Origin: 2-02-FULL-55-14 sp964581115 | GTDB taxonomy: Bacteria; Bacteroidota; Ignavibacteria; UBA10030 | NCBI GenBank assembly: GCA_964581115.1 | Contig: CAZOMY010000021.1 | Location: 1 to 46,427 of the forward strand | Reading direction: 5' to 3' | DNA: 46,427 nucleotides | Program-made: the position numbers and the translations under genes | In this document: positions 1-6,990 of the stretch, one piece after another | How positions within the stretch are numbered: position 1 is the stretch's first letter | How the letters are laid out: each line of letters begins with the position of its first letter | Notes under the pieces: model-generated | Databases searched by the model: none | Told to the model about the DNA's origin: nothing | What the model saw: only the letters and a program-made list of their open reading frames with translations

Positions 1-1
1 C

Positions 2-54
2 GCGCTTGGCGGTTACTGTTCTGACCTCCAGCGGGTTTTTCAGCACCCTGCTAG
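2..54. repeat. Left copy of 53-bp contig-end inverted repeat (family H)
   Basis: These 53 bases are the exact reverse complement of 46375-46427. The repeat contains TTTTTCAGCACCCTGC and CTTGGCGGTTAC; the second word also occurs at 32625-32636 in a family F element. No further full copy is visible inside the window. Identical inverted sequence at both contig ends is what an unresolved multi-copy repeat leaves behind. Confidence 0.9.
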
Positions 55-128
55 CGCCGAAACTCGGTCCCCGGTGCTTGAAGTTGACGATTGGAGCTTG
101 GCGCTGGGCGCGCTCATGGGAGACCGCA

Positions 129-158
129 ACAAAGAACCCCGGAGGACATCCGGGGTTC
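129..158 (-). terminator. Rho-independent terminator of the arg operon
   Basis: Read leftward, a perfect 10-bp stem (134-143 with 149-158, loop GGACA) is followed by TTTGTT. It lies 86 bp past the argG stop and probably ends the argCJBRG transcript. A second stem-loop, GGGGGCG/CGCCCCC at 191-211, lies between argG and this site but lacks a T-run. Nothing else gene-like is visible in 55-243. Confidence 0.6.
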
Positions 159-243
159 GCCGTTCATCAGGAGATCGGGTGTGAGGTGAGGGGGGCGACA
201 CAAACGCCCCCATCCCGATACCCGGTTCGCTGTCATCAGCCGG

Positions 244-1491
244 CTACTTCTTCTTCCTCACGATCTTCCGCACCAGCTTCGGCTTCTTGAACAGGGACCT
301 GTTCACCCGTGCAAAGGTTCGCACCGGCAGTCCGTAGATCTGGATGAATCCGACGCTTGCCTTATGGTCGAATGTATCCTCATTCGTGTACGTTGCGAGC
401 TTCTTGTCGTAGAGGGAATTGGGAGAGGTACGGCCGGAGATCTCGACGTTCCCCTTGTACAGCTTCACCTTCACAACACCGTTCACCACCTTCTGCGTTG
501 AGTCGACGAACGCGTCCATCGCCATCCGCATCGGCGTGAACCACAGGCCGTTGTAGATGATCGTGGCGTAGTCGTGCGCCATCTTCAGCTTGTACTGGAA
601 GGTGTCCTTATCGAGCACGAGCCGCTCCAACTCGCGGTGGGCGAAATGGAGCACGGTGGCGGCCGGGGCTTCGTACACTTCGCGCGACTTGATGCCGACG
701 AGCCGGTTCTCGACCAGGTCGAGTCGGCCGACGCCGTTGGCTCCGGCAATGGTATTCAGCTCGTGCAACAGACTGACGCCGTCCATCGCCTTTCCGTTGA
801 GCGATACGGGGATCCCCTCCTTGAATCCGATCGTTACGTACGTGGGCTTGTCGGGGGCGAGGCGCGGATCCACGGTGCGCTGGTAGGCATCCGCCGGCGG
901 CTCGGCCATCGGGTCCTCAAGAATGCCGCATTCGATGCTGGTTCCCCAGATGTTCTCGTCGATCGAGTAGGGATTGTCTTTTGTCACCGCCACCGGGATG
1001 TGATGCTGGTGGCAGTAGTCGATCTCTTCTTCGCGCGACTTGAACTCCCAGTCTCGAAGAGGGGCCAGTACTTTGATCTCGGGAGCAAGTGCGGCCGCGG
1101 CGACCTCAAACCGTACCTGGTCGTTTCCTTTACCGGTGCAGCCGTGCGCGATGTGGGTGCAGCGCTCGCGCTTGGCGACGTCGACGAGTGCTTTGGCCAA
1201 CAGCGGCCGTCCGATGGATGTCGCCATCGGATAGTTATGCTCGTACAGCGCCCCCATCTTCAGGGACCGCCAGAGATACTCTTCGACGAACTCTTGTTGC
1301 AGGTCCTGAATGTACACCTTCTTCGCGCCCGACTTGTAGGCCTTGTCGGCCAGGCCGACGAGCTCCTTTTTCTGTCCAAGATTGCCGGTGACGGTGATGA
1401 TCTCGGCGTTGTACTTCTCCTGCAGCCATTTGACCATGACCGAGGTGTCGAGGCCGCCCGAATAGGCGACGGCGATGCGGAGCTTTTTCAT
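244..1491 (-). CDS. argG: Argininosuccinate synthase
   Basis: ArgG condenses citrulline and aspartate, with ATP, to argininosuccinate in the cytoplasm; this is the penultimate arginine step. The ATP-pyrophosphatase motif AYSGGLDTS is at residues 9-17, and HGCTGKGNDQVRFE follows as expected. The product is 415 aa, close to the usual 400-420 aa, and ends in a lysine/arginine-rich tail (KKPKLVRKIVRKKK). The ATG at 1491 is preferred over an upstream in-frame ATG at 1512 because AAAGGA sits about 6 bases before it and homologues start at MKKLRIAVAYSGG. It is the last gene of the leftward arg operon, 94 bp after argR. argF, argH and argD are not in the window. Confidence 0.96.
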   Translation of the reverse strand: MKKLRIAVAYSGGLDTSVMVKWLQEKYNAEIITVTGNLGQKKELVGLADKAYKSGAKKVYIQDLQQEFVEEYLWRSLKMGALYEHNYPMATSIGRPLLAKALVDVAKRERCTHIAHGCTGKGNDQVRFEVAAAALAPEIKVLAPLRDWEFKSREEEIDYCHQHHIPVAVTKDNPYSIDENIWGTSIECGILEDPMAEPPADAYQRTVDPRLAPDKPTYVTIGFKEGIPVSLNGKAMDGVSLLHELNTIAGANGVGRLDLVENRLVGIKSREVYEAPAATVLHFAHRELERLVLDKDTFQYKLKMAHDYATIIYNGLWFTPMRMAMDAFVDSTQKVVNGVVKVKLYKGNVEISGRTSPNSLYDKKLATYTNEDTFDHKASVGFIQIYGLPVRTFARVNRSLFKKPKLVRKIVRKKK

Positions 1492-1585
1492 GATGATCCT
1501 TTGATGATACATGTGATGTCAAATGAGATGGAAGTCGTCGGACGCACGACTGAAGACCGCGTTGGACGATCAGACTTTCATCTTT

Positions 1586-2041
1586 CTACTTTCTGTGCTC
1601 TTCCACTGTCATTTCCCGGATGTCTTTCATGAGCCTCCCGATCCTCCTCGTCGATCTCGGCGTCACGAAGATCGTGTTGTCGCCGGCCAGCGTTCCCAGG
1701 ATATCAGGATGATGAAAGCTGTCGAGGATCTCGGCGACGCCTTGTGCACGGCCCGGCAGCGTCTTGATGACGATCGTCGACTCGTTGTGCTGGATGGTCT
1801 CGATCTCGACGGCCAGATACGGCTGCAGGCGCTGCTCTTCAGCTTCGGGAGACAGGGCGTAGCGGGCTCCGTCCGGACCGTTCACGCGGGCGATGCGCAG
1901 CTCTTTCAGGTCGCGCGAGAGCGTGGCTTGCGTCACTAGAAACCCGGCGTGTTTGAGCGCCCGCACCAGGTCTTCCTGCGTACCGATCTGCCGGGACGTA
2001 ATGATCTCTTTGAGGGCCAGATGACGCTCATTCTTGTTCAT
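1586..2041 (-). CDS. argR: Arginine repressor ArgR
   Basis: ArgR is a hexameric arginine-sensing repressor. Residues 1-70 form the winged helix-turn-helix, with the recognition-helix motif VTQATLSRDLKEL at about 37-49. The C-terminal oligomerisation and arginine-binding domain carries GTLAGDNTIFV. The usual motif is GxDD (GTIAGDDT), so the second arginine-contacting Asp is Asn here. The length is 151 aa, typical of the family. The start at 2041 (MNKNERHLAL) is chosen by homology; the upstream extension to 2242 is translated repeat sequence. No clear Shine-Dalgarno is seen. It lies inside the operon it should regulate, and ARG-box palindromes occur at the argC promoter (5371-5404). Its TAG stop runs directly into AAAGATGAAAG, a repeat-like word. 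Confidence 0.94.
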   Translation of the reverse strand: MNKNERHLALKEIITSRQIGTQEDLVRALKHAGFLVTQATLSRDLKELRIARVNGPDGARYALSPEAEEQRLQPYLAVEIETIQHNESTIVIKTLPGRAQGVAEILDSFHHPDILGTLAGDNTIFVTPRSTRRIGRLMKDIREMTVEEHRK

Positions 2042-2062
2042 ACGGAGAACCGAGGGACCCCA

Positions 2063-2194
2063 GGAATTGCGGATTTTGAATTTTGGATTGCGGAATATCG
2101 CCTGTTCCTGAGCGTTTGATCGGCTGTCCCCACGTGTTGGACATCCCAAAAGGATGATAATCCGAAATCGACAATCCGAAATTCGAAATTCTTC
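2063..2194. repeat. Family C inverted-pair element between argR and argB
   Basis: The left arm (2063-2098) is built of GATTGCGG/GAATTTTG words. The right arm (2156-2194) carries the complementary words (AATCCGAAATC, AATCCGAAATTC), and the two face each other across about 57 bp. The right arm begins inside the argB stop codon. Single arms of the same family occur at 11985-12024, 19454-19486 and 39047-39078. Confidence 0.7.
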
Positions 2195-3044
2195 ATTCGT
2201 GCACCATCTGCGTCCCGATGCCGGCGTCAGTGAAGATCTCAAGCAGCAACGAATGCCGTACGCGGCCGTCGATGATGTGCACCTTGTTCACTCCGGCGTC
2301 GAGCGTGTCGAACGCCGATGTCACCTTCGGGATCATCCCCCCAAAGATCGCGCCCTCCTTGATCAGCTTCGCCGACGAGGTTCTCGTGAGCGTTGAGACC
2401 CGCCGGCCATGCACCTTGATACCTTCGATGTCGCTGAGATAGACGAGCTTCTCTGCCTTCAGGGCGGCGGCGATCGCGCCGGCGGCCGGGTCGGCGTTGA
2501 CGTTGTAGATCTCTCCGTTCTCGCCGACGGAGATCGGGGCGATGACCGGCATCATAGAGTTCTTCAACAGCAGGTCGATGAAACCGGTGTTGACGCTGGT
2601 GACCTCACCGACGAGGCCGAGGTCCTTCCCGTCCGGCATGAACCGCCTGGCTCGGAGAAGCATATTGTCGGCGCCCGTCAGGCCCACAGCGTTGCCGCCG
2701 TTGCTGTTGATCAGATTGACGATCTGCTTGTTGAGCTTGCCGCCCAGCACCATCGTCACGACGTCGACCATCGCCTCGTCGGTGTAGCGCTGTCCGTCGA
2801 CAAATCGCGTCGGGATCTGCAATTGCTCGGCGAGCGCCGTGATCTCTTTGCCGCCGCCGTGGACGATGACGATGTTGATCCCGATCTTCCGCAGGATCGT
2901 TACATCTTTGGCGAACGTCTGCTTTAATCCCTCTTCCGTCATCGCCGCGCCGCCGTACTTGATGACGAACGTCGATCCCTCGTAGCGCTGGATGTACGGC
3001 AGCGCCTCTACGAGCACCTGTTCTTTGGTCTGATTATCGAGCAT
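2193..3044 (-). CDS. argB: Acetylglutamate kinase
   Basis: ArgB phosphorylates N-acetylglutamate, the second step of arginine synthesis. The amino-acid-kinase signature is present: VIKYGGAAM near residue 29 and IVIVHGGGKEI. The residues before the first motif (VLVEALPYIQRYEGSTF) match the N-terminal helix of hexameric, arginine-inhibited NAGKs rather than the short E. coli form. That fits a pathway recycled by ArgJ, where feedback falls on NAGK. The ATG at 3044 is chosen, although two GTG codons directly upstream are in frame. The length is 283 aa. The gene lies between argJ and argR, and the TGA stop overlaps the start of a family C repeat arm. Confidence 0.95.
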   Translation of the reverse strand: MLDNQTKEQVLVEALPYIQRYEGSTFVIKYGGAAMTEEGLKQTFAKDVTILRKIGINIVIVHGGGKEITALAEQLQIPTRFVDGQRYTDEAMVDVVTMVLGGKLNKQIVNLINSNGGNAVGLTGADNMLLRARRFMPDGKDLGLVGEVTSVNTGFIDLLLKNSMMPVIAPISVGENGEIYNVNADPAAGAIAAALKAEKLVYLSDIEGIKVHGRRVSTLTRTSSAKLIKEGAIFGGMIPKVTSAFDTLDAGVNKVHIIDGRVRHSLLLEIFTDAGIGTQMVHE

Positions 3045-3053
3045 CACCACGCT

Positions 3054-3111
3054 TTTGGGCCTTTTTGGGTCTGGACGTTTGTTTGGCCTTTGGACCTTTG
3101 GAGTTTGGATC
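3054..3111. repeat. Family B repeat arm (TTTGGAG words) between argJ and argB
   Basis: The 75-bp gap holds a run of TTTGG-containing words (TTTGGCCTTTGGACC, TTTGGAGTTTGGATCG). The same words form inverted pairs at 10827-10990 and 23196-23392. Only one orientation is present here, so it may be a solo or eroded copy. It lies within the arg operon without an obvious terminator. Confidence 0.6.
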
Positions 3112-3119
3112 GTTTCGCC

Positions 3120-4337
3120 CTACGATCGATAGCTCGCATTGATATGCACATACTCCTTGCTGAGGTCGCACGTCCAGAACTTCGCCTCCGCCTTGCCCTG
3201 CGCGAGGTCGATCTGCACGACGATGTTCTCCTGTTGCAGTACGTCCTTCGCCTTCACTTCATCAATGACGATCTGGTAGTTCGGCTTCAAGATCGGAAGG
3301 TCATTGAACGAAATGGCGACCAGGTCAGGATCGAAGTCGATGCCCGAGTACCCGACAGCGGCCAAAATGCGTCCCCAGTTGGCGTCGGCGCCGTGGATCG
3401 CCGTTTTGACGAGGTTAGAATTCGCCACGGACTCGGCGGCTTGGGCGGCCTCGGCTTCTGTACGAGCGCCGGTCACCGCGATCTCAACCAGTTTCGTCGC
3501 CCCTTCGCCGTCTCGCGCGATCATCTTGGCGAGCTTCACCATCACGGCCTCGAGGGCGTCGCAGAAGACTTTAAAGGCCGGCGTGCCCGGGGTGATCGGT
3601 GCGGCTCCCGCGGCGCCGTTCGCCAGCACGAGCGCCATGTCGTTCGTGCTCATGTCTCCGTCGACCGTGATGCGGTTGAACGAGCGGCCGTTCGCCCTCT
3701 GCAAAGCCGCCTGGAGGGCGTAGGAAGAGAGCGAGGCGTCGGTGGTGATGAACGCCAGCATGGTGGCCATGTTGGGCGCGATCATGCCCGAGCCCTTGGC
3801 CATGCCACCAATGGTGACCGCGGCCCCGTCCAACGTCAGCCGAACCGCCGCTTCTTTCATGTAGGTGTCGGTCGTCATGATCGCTTCGGCGGCGTCTGCG
3901 TGGCCATCGGCCGACAACTGACCCGCCAGCATCTCGATGCCGGTGATGATCTTGTCGATCGGCAAGTACTGGCCGATAACGCCCGTGGAAGCGACAAGCA
4001 CATGTTCCCGTGGAATACCCAGCACTCGGGCCGTTGTGTCGACCATCGTCCAGGTGTCGGTCACGCCTTGATGGCCGGTGCACGCGTTGGCATTGCCGCT
4101 ATTGACGACGATGGCCGATGCTGTGCCCGATCCCGCCAGCTGTTTGCGATCCACGGCAACACAGGCGGCCACGGTGCGGTTCGTGGTAAAGACTCCCGCG
4201 GCCGCGGCCGGCCGGTCCGACCGGATGATGGCGATGTCCTTCTTCACCTTTCGTATGCCGCAGTAGAGCCCTCCGGCGACGAATCCCGCGGGAGCCGTGA
4301 CGCCCCCGTTCACCTCGACCCATGCGCTGCTCACCAC
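3120..4337 (-). CDS. argJ: Bifunctional glutamate N-acetyltransferase / amino-acid acetyltransferase
   Basis: ArgJ moves the acetyl group from N-acetylornithine to glutamate, and often also acetylates glutamate from acetyl-CoA, giving the cyclic arginine route. The autocleavage and nucleophile motif NMATMLAF is present with Thr at about residue 192. The protein should split there into alpha and beta chains. GMAKGSGMIAPN just before it is also diagnostic. The length is 405 aa. The start is GTG at 4337 (or the next GTG at 4334), preceded by GGAGGG. It overlaps the end of argC by 7 bp, implying coupled translation. Whether it is mono- or bifunctional cannot be read from the sequence, but no argA or argE is seen. 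Confidence 0.95.
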   Translation of the reverse strand: MVSSAWVEVNGGVTAPAGFVAGGLYCGIRKVKKDIAIIRSDRPAAAAGVFTTNRTVAACVAVDRKQLAGSGTASAIVVNSGNANACTGHQGVTDTWTMVDTTARVLGIPREHVLVASTGVIGQYLPIDKIITGIEMLAGQLSADGHADAAEAIMTTDTYMKEAAVRLTLDGAAVTIGGMAKGSGMIAPNMATMLAFITTDASLSSYALQAALQRANGRSFNRITVDGDMSTNDMALVLANGAAGAAPITPGTPAFKVFCDALEAVMVKLAKMIARDGEGATKLVEIAVTGARTEAEAAQAAESVANSNLVKTAIHGADANWGRILAAVGYSGIDFDPDLVAISFNDLPILKPNYQIVIDEVKAKDVLQQENIVVQIDLAQGKAEAKFWTCDLSKEYVHINASYRS

Positions 4338-5371
4338 AGTCCCTCCGTTTCCGCGAACCCTAGCATCAGATTCATACTTTGCACGGCCTGGCCGGCCGCT
4401 CCTTTGACGAGATTGTCGATCGTTGAAAGGACGATAAGGTGTCCGTTCTCAGGATAGCTCCGCCAGCCGATGTCGATGAAGTTCGTGTCGGTCACGCTTC
4501 GGATCTCAGGCACCGCGGGACCGAGCAACCGCACGAACGGAGCGCTGGCGTACGCCTTCGCGTAAGCCATCCGGATATCGGCGTCGGTCAACGTTCGCGT
4601 CGGCTTCGCGTAGATGCTCGTGTAGATGCCGCGAGTGATCGGGATCAGATGCGGCACAAAGGTGACGGTGACGCTCATGCCGCTGAGGTCGGACAGGGCG
4701 GTCTGGATCTCCGGAATGTGTTGATGAACGCCCACCTTGTATGCGCGGACCGTTTCGTTCACCTCGACAAAGGACATCTCCACCGACGAGGCGCGTCCGG
4801 CTCCCGACACGCCCGACATCGAGCTCACGACGATCCCGTCCGGAGCGATCAGTCCCTCCTTGAGGAGAGGAGCCAGGGGAAGGATCGCGCCGGTAGGGTA
4901 ACACCCCGGGTTCGAGACCAACTGCGCGTCGCGGAGGCGATCGGCGTGCCATTCGGGGAACCCGTACACCGCCGACGGCAGGAGGTCGGCAGCAAGATGT
5001 TCGTGCCGGTAGTACTGTTGGTAGAGGGCCGGATCCTGGAGGCGGAAGTCGCCGCCGAGGTCGATGACGCGTGTGCCTTTCTCCAGAAGTCCGGGGACGA
5101 GCCGCATGGCCTCGCCCGAGGGGAGCGCGATGAAGACGACGTCGTGAGCGGCGGCAGCGTCGGCCGAGTAGGTCTCGTAGGCGGCGTCGGTGCGTCCGCG
5201 GAACGACGGATACAGGTCCGCAACCTTTTTGCCGGCCGAGGTGCTGGCGAAGAGTCTTCCGACCGTGATACCGGGATGACGCAGGAGGATCCGGAGGAGT
5301 TCGGCGCCCGAGTACCCGGAGGCGCCGACGATGGCGGCGGTGCGGCGCGTCGCGGCAGGGTCAGTGTTCAT
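4331..5371 (-). CDS. argC: N-acetyl-gamma-glutamyl-phosphate reductase
   Basis: ArgC reduces N-acetylglutamyl phosphate to the semialdehyde with NADPH. The nucleotide-binding motif is IVGASGYSGAELL near the N-terminus. The catalytic Cys is in SNPGCYPTG (Cys157). The length is 346 aa, as expected. It is the first gene of the leftward arg operon. The ATG at 5371 is the only start consistent with the family N-terminus. It has no Shine-Dalgarno and lies about where transcription should begin from the promoter at 5377-5405, so the mRNA is probably leaderless. An ARG-box palindrome overlaps the start codon. Confidence 0.95.
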   Translation of the reverse strand: MNTDPAATRRTAAIVGASGYSGAELLRILLRHPGITVGRLFASTSAGKKVADLYPSFRGRTDAAYETYSADAAAAHDVVFIALPSGEAMRLVPGLLEKGTRVIDLGGDFRLQDPALYQQYYRHEHLAADLLPSAVYGFPEWHADRLRDAQLVSNPGCYPTGAILPLAPLLKEGLIAPDGIVVSSMSGVSGAGRASSVEMSFVEVNETVRAYKVGVHQHIPEIQTALSDLSGMSVTVTFVPHLIPITRGIYTSIYAKPTRTLTDADIRMAYAKAYASAPFVRLLGPAVPEIRSVTDTNFIDIGWRSYPENGHLIVLSTIDNLVKGAAGQAVQSMNLMLGFAETEGLW

Positions 5372-5405
5372 GCATAATTATACATCATCATGCATAAATA
5401 TGCAA
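5371..5405 (-). promoter_or_regulatory. argC promoter with tandem ARG boxes
   Basis: On the minus strand, -35 TTGCAT (5400-5405), a 17-bp spacer and a perfect -10 TATAAT (5377-5382) precede the argC ATG. Two palindromic boxes cover it: TGCATAAATATGCA (5391-5404) on the -35 side, and TGCATAATTATACA (5371-5384) on the -10 and start codon. Their centres are 20 bp apart, about two helical turns, as in ArgR operators of other bacteria. ArgR is encoded in the operon. This is a strong candidate for autoregulated, arginine-dependent repression. Confidence 0.85.
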
Positions 5406-5505
5406 GCGAACGGTTGCAAGCATTCTCACATCCGGCGGCGCTTTGGGCCGCTGGAGAAAACTCCGTATCTTCTCTTGAAGCATCGTCTCTCAGCGAAGAA
5501 CGATC

Positions 5506-5599
5506 GCGCAGAGACGCCGAGGTCGCAAAGGTCGCAGAGAGAAGCGAAGGAAACCATTCTCTTCTCTGCGTTCGCCGCGTTCTCAGCGTTGCTGCGCGC
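5506..5599. mobile_element. Family A MITE-like inverted repeat
   Basis: Left arm 5506-5544 (GCGCAGAGACGCCGAGG..., then CGCAAAGGTCGCAGAG) faces right arm 5561-5599 (CTTCTCTGCGTTCGCC..., then CAGCGTTGCTGCGCGC) across 16 bp. The arms use the same words as the terminal repeats of the two GxxExxY elements. It lies in the divergent argC-ychF gap. The rest of that gap (5406-5505, 5600-5628) shows no further clear structure. Confidence 0.75.
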
Positions 5600-5628
5600 A
5601 AGTTTTTGGAACCATTAAAGAAGAACGT

Positions 5629-6726
5629 ATGGGCTTCACGTGCGGCATCGTCGGACTCCCCAACGTCGGCAAATCCACCCTGTTCAACGCCATCACGGCC
5701 GCCGGGGCCGACGTGGCCAATTACCCGTTCTGCACGATCGAGCCGAATGTGGGGGTCGTGCCGGTCCCGGACCGGCGTCTCGACCGCCTGACGGCGCTCT
5801 ATACGCCGGGCAAGGTCGTTCCCACCACACTGGAATTCCTGGACATCGCCGGCCTCGTCAAGGGAGCCAGCAAGGGGGAGGGGCTGGGGAACCAGTTCCT
5901 CGGCCACATCCGGATGGTCGACGCCATCGCCCACGTTGTGCGGTGTTTTGAGGACGAGAACATCGTTCACGTCGACGGCGCCATCGATCCGGCGTATGAC
6001 ATCGAGGTGATCGAGACCGAACTGATGCTGAAGGATCTCGAGACCGTCGAAAAGAAGCAGGCGGACGCCGAGCGTCGTTCTCGCACCGCCGACAAGAAGC
6101 CGAAGGAAGAAGCAGAGTTCTTCGGCCGTCTGAAAGCTCACCTGGCCGGCGGCCGTCTGGCTCGCTACATGCCGTTGGCGAACGGCGACGAGCGGCTGTG
6201 GATCCGGGATGCGCATCTGCTGACCGACAAGCCCGTCATGTACGTCTGCAACGTGCACGAGAAGGATCTGGGGAAGGACAATCCGTACGTTCAGAAAGTG
6301 CGTGAGATCGCCGCGAAGGAAGGGGCGAAGGTCGTCGTCGTGAGCGCGGCGGTCGAGGCCGAGGTGGCCGAGCTGCCCGAGTCGGAGCGCCAGCATTTCC
6401 TGGAAGGACTGGGGCTTGAAGAATCGGGACTGAGTCAGGTCATTCACGAGGGGTACGACCTGCTCCACCTCATCACATTCTTTACGGCAGGGCCGAAGGA
6501 GGTTCATGCATGGACCGTGCATCGCGGCGCCACGGCTCCCGAAGCGGCCGGTGTCATCCATACTGACTTCGAGAAGGGGTTCATCCGGGCGGAGATCATG
6601 TCGTTCGCGGACCTCGACCGGCTTGGGTCGGAGGCGGCGGTCAAGGAAGCGGGCCTCATGCGGGTGGAGGGGAAGGAGTACGAGGTGCGGGACGGTGACG
6701 TTACGTACTTCCGGTTCAATGTGTGA
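5629..6726 (+). CDS. ychF: Redox-regulated ATPase YchF (Obg-family)
   Basis: YchF is a universally conserved TRAFAC P-loop protein that binds ATP in preference to GTP and associates with ribosomes. The G1 motif GLPNVGKST is at residues 8-16, and G3 is DIAGLVKGASKGEGLGN. The YchF-specific G4 variant is NVHEKD (NxxE instead of NKxD). The C-terminal TGS domain ends in GDVTYFRFNV. The length is 365 aa against the usual ~363. The ATG at 5629 follows a weak AAGAAGAA stretch. It is the first gene of a rightward block, with a terminator-like hairpin 62 bp after it. The TGA stop runs into GAGGGAAGATG and GTAAGACGTAAGAC repeat-like words. Confidence 0.96.
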   Translation: MGFTCGIVGLPNVGKSTLFNAITAAGADVANYPFCTIEPNVGVVPVPDRRLDRLTALYTPGKVVPTTLEFLDIAGLVKGASKGEGLGNQFLGHIRMVDAIAHVVRCFEDENIVHVDGAIDPAYDIEVIETELMLKDLETVEKKQADAERRSRTADKKPKEEAEFFGRLKAHLAGGRLARYMPLANGDERLWIRDAHLLTDKPVMYVCNVHEKDLGKDNPYVQKVREIAAKEGAKVVVVSAAVEAEVAELPESERQHFLEGLGLEESGLSQVIHEGYDLLHLITFFTAGPKEVHAWTVHRGATAPEAAGVIHTDFEKGFIRAEIMSFADLDRLGSEAAVKEAGLMRVEGKEYEVRDGDVTYFRFNV

Positions 6727-6787
6727 GAGGGAAGATGTAGGACGTAAGACGTAAGACTGATGCGGCTCGGAGACGGGTCTTGAGACG

Positions 6788-6808
6788 AGCGCCATTTTTG
6801 GCGCTTTT
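6788..6808 (+). terminator. Candidate terminator of ychF
   Basis: The 7-bp stem AGCGCCA/TGGCGCT (6788-6794 with 6799-6805) has a TTTT loop and is followed by TTT and a C. It lies 62 bp after the ychF stop and just before a new promoter-like sequence. Confidence 0.6.
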
Positions 6809-6813
6809 CGGTC

Positions 6814-6842
6814 TTGACAATGCGACATAAATGTCGTAGTAC
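6814..6842 (+). promoter_or_regulatory. Promoter with palindromic operator upstream of the RecA-like/PolB2 module
   Basis: A perfect -35 TTGACA (6814-6819), a 17-bp spacer and a weak -10 TAGTAC (6837-6842) are seen. The spacer contains the palindrome CGACAT-AA-ATGTCG (6823-6836), a typical repressor position. The box resembles BlaI/MecI-type operators, and a lineage-specific LexA-type site is also possible; no cognate regulator is in the window. The next gene with this orientation is the RecA-like gene at 6991, after an inserted repeat. Confidence 0.55.
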
Positions 6843-6856
6843 TGAGGAGACCCAAT

Positions 6857-6967
6857 ATGGTGGACGGTGAATCGGGAAGAGTGAACAAGAAAGATGGAGA
6901 TCGGGGATCTGGCGCTGATCCCTCGACTCCGTCGCCTTCGGCGACTGCGCTCGGGGTAAACTACTGA
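6857..6967 (+). other. 36-codon ORF with strong ribosome binding site, largely repeat-derived
   Basis: An ATG at 6857 is preceded by GAGGAG (6844-6849) at 7-bp spacing and opens a 36-residue frame (MVDGESGRVNKKDGDRGSG...). Its second half is translated from the family E repeat. It may be the remains of the start of a gene once served by the promoter at 6814-6842, cut off by the repeat. The Shine-Dalgarno lies almost at the predicted transcription start, which weakens the case for expression. Confidence 0.2.
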
Positions 6968-6987
6968 CCACTGGCCTCTGATCTCTA
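6897..6987. repeat. Family E repeat, copy 1
   Basis: About 75 bp match the reverse complement of 44847-44921. The core at 6929-6962 is identical over 34 bp and contains GTCGCCTTCGGCGAC, itself a hairpin. It is flanked by CTGACCACTGGCCTCTGATC-type words. It ends 4 bases before the start codon of the RecA-like gene and leaves that gene without a Shine-Dalgarno. Nothing else is visible in the 6727-6990 gap beyond the features listed here. Confidence 0.8.
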
Positions 6988-6990
6988 CCC

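Noticed and set aside
5368..6888. 506-aa antisense frame opposite ychF, and similar long antisense frames (3090-4457, 20922-22373, 24451-25761, 27221-28054, 41325-42794)
   Set aside because: They oppose well-identified genes, are rich in Arg/His/Asp as expected of GC-rich shadow frames, and show no recognisable domains.
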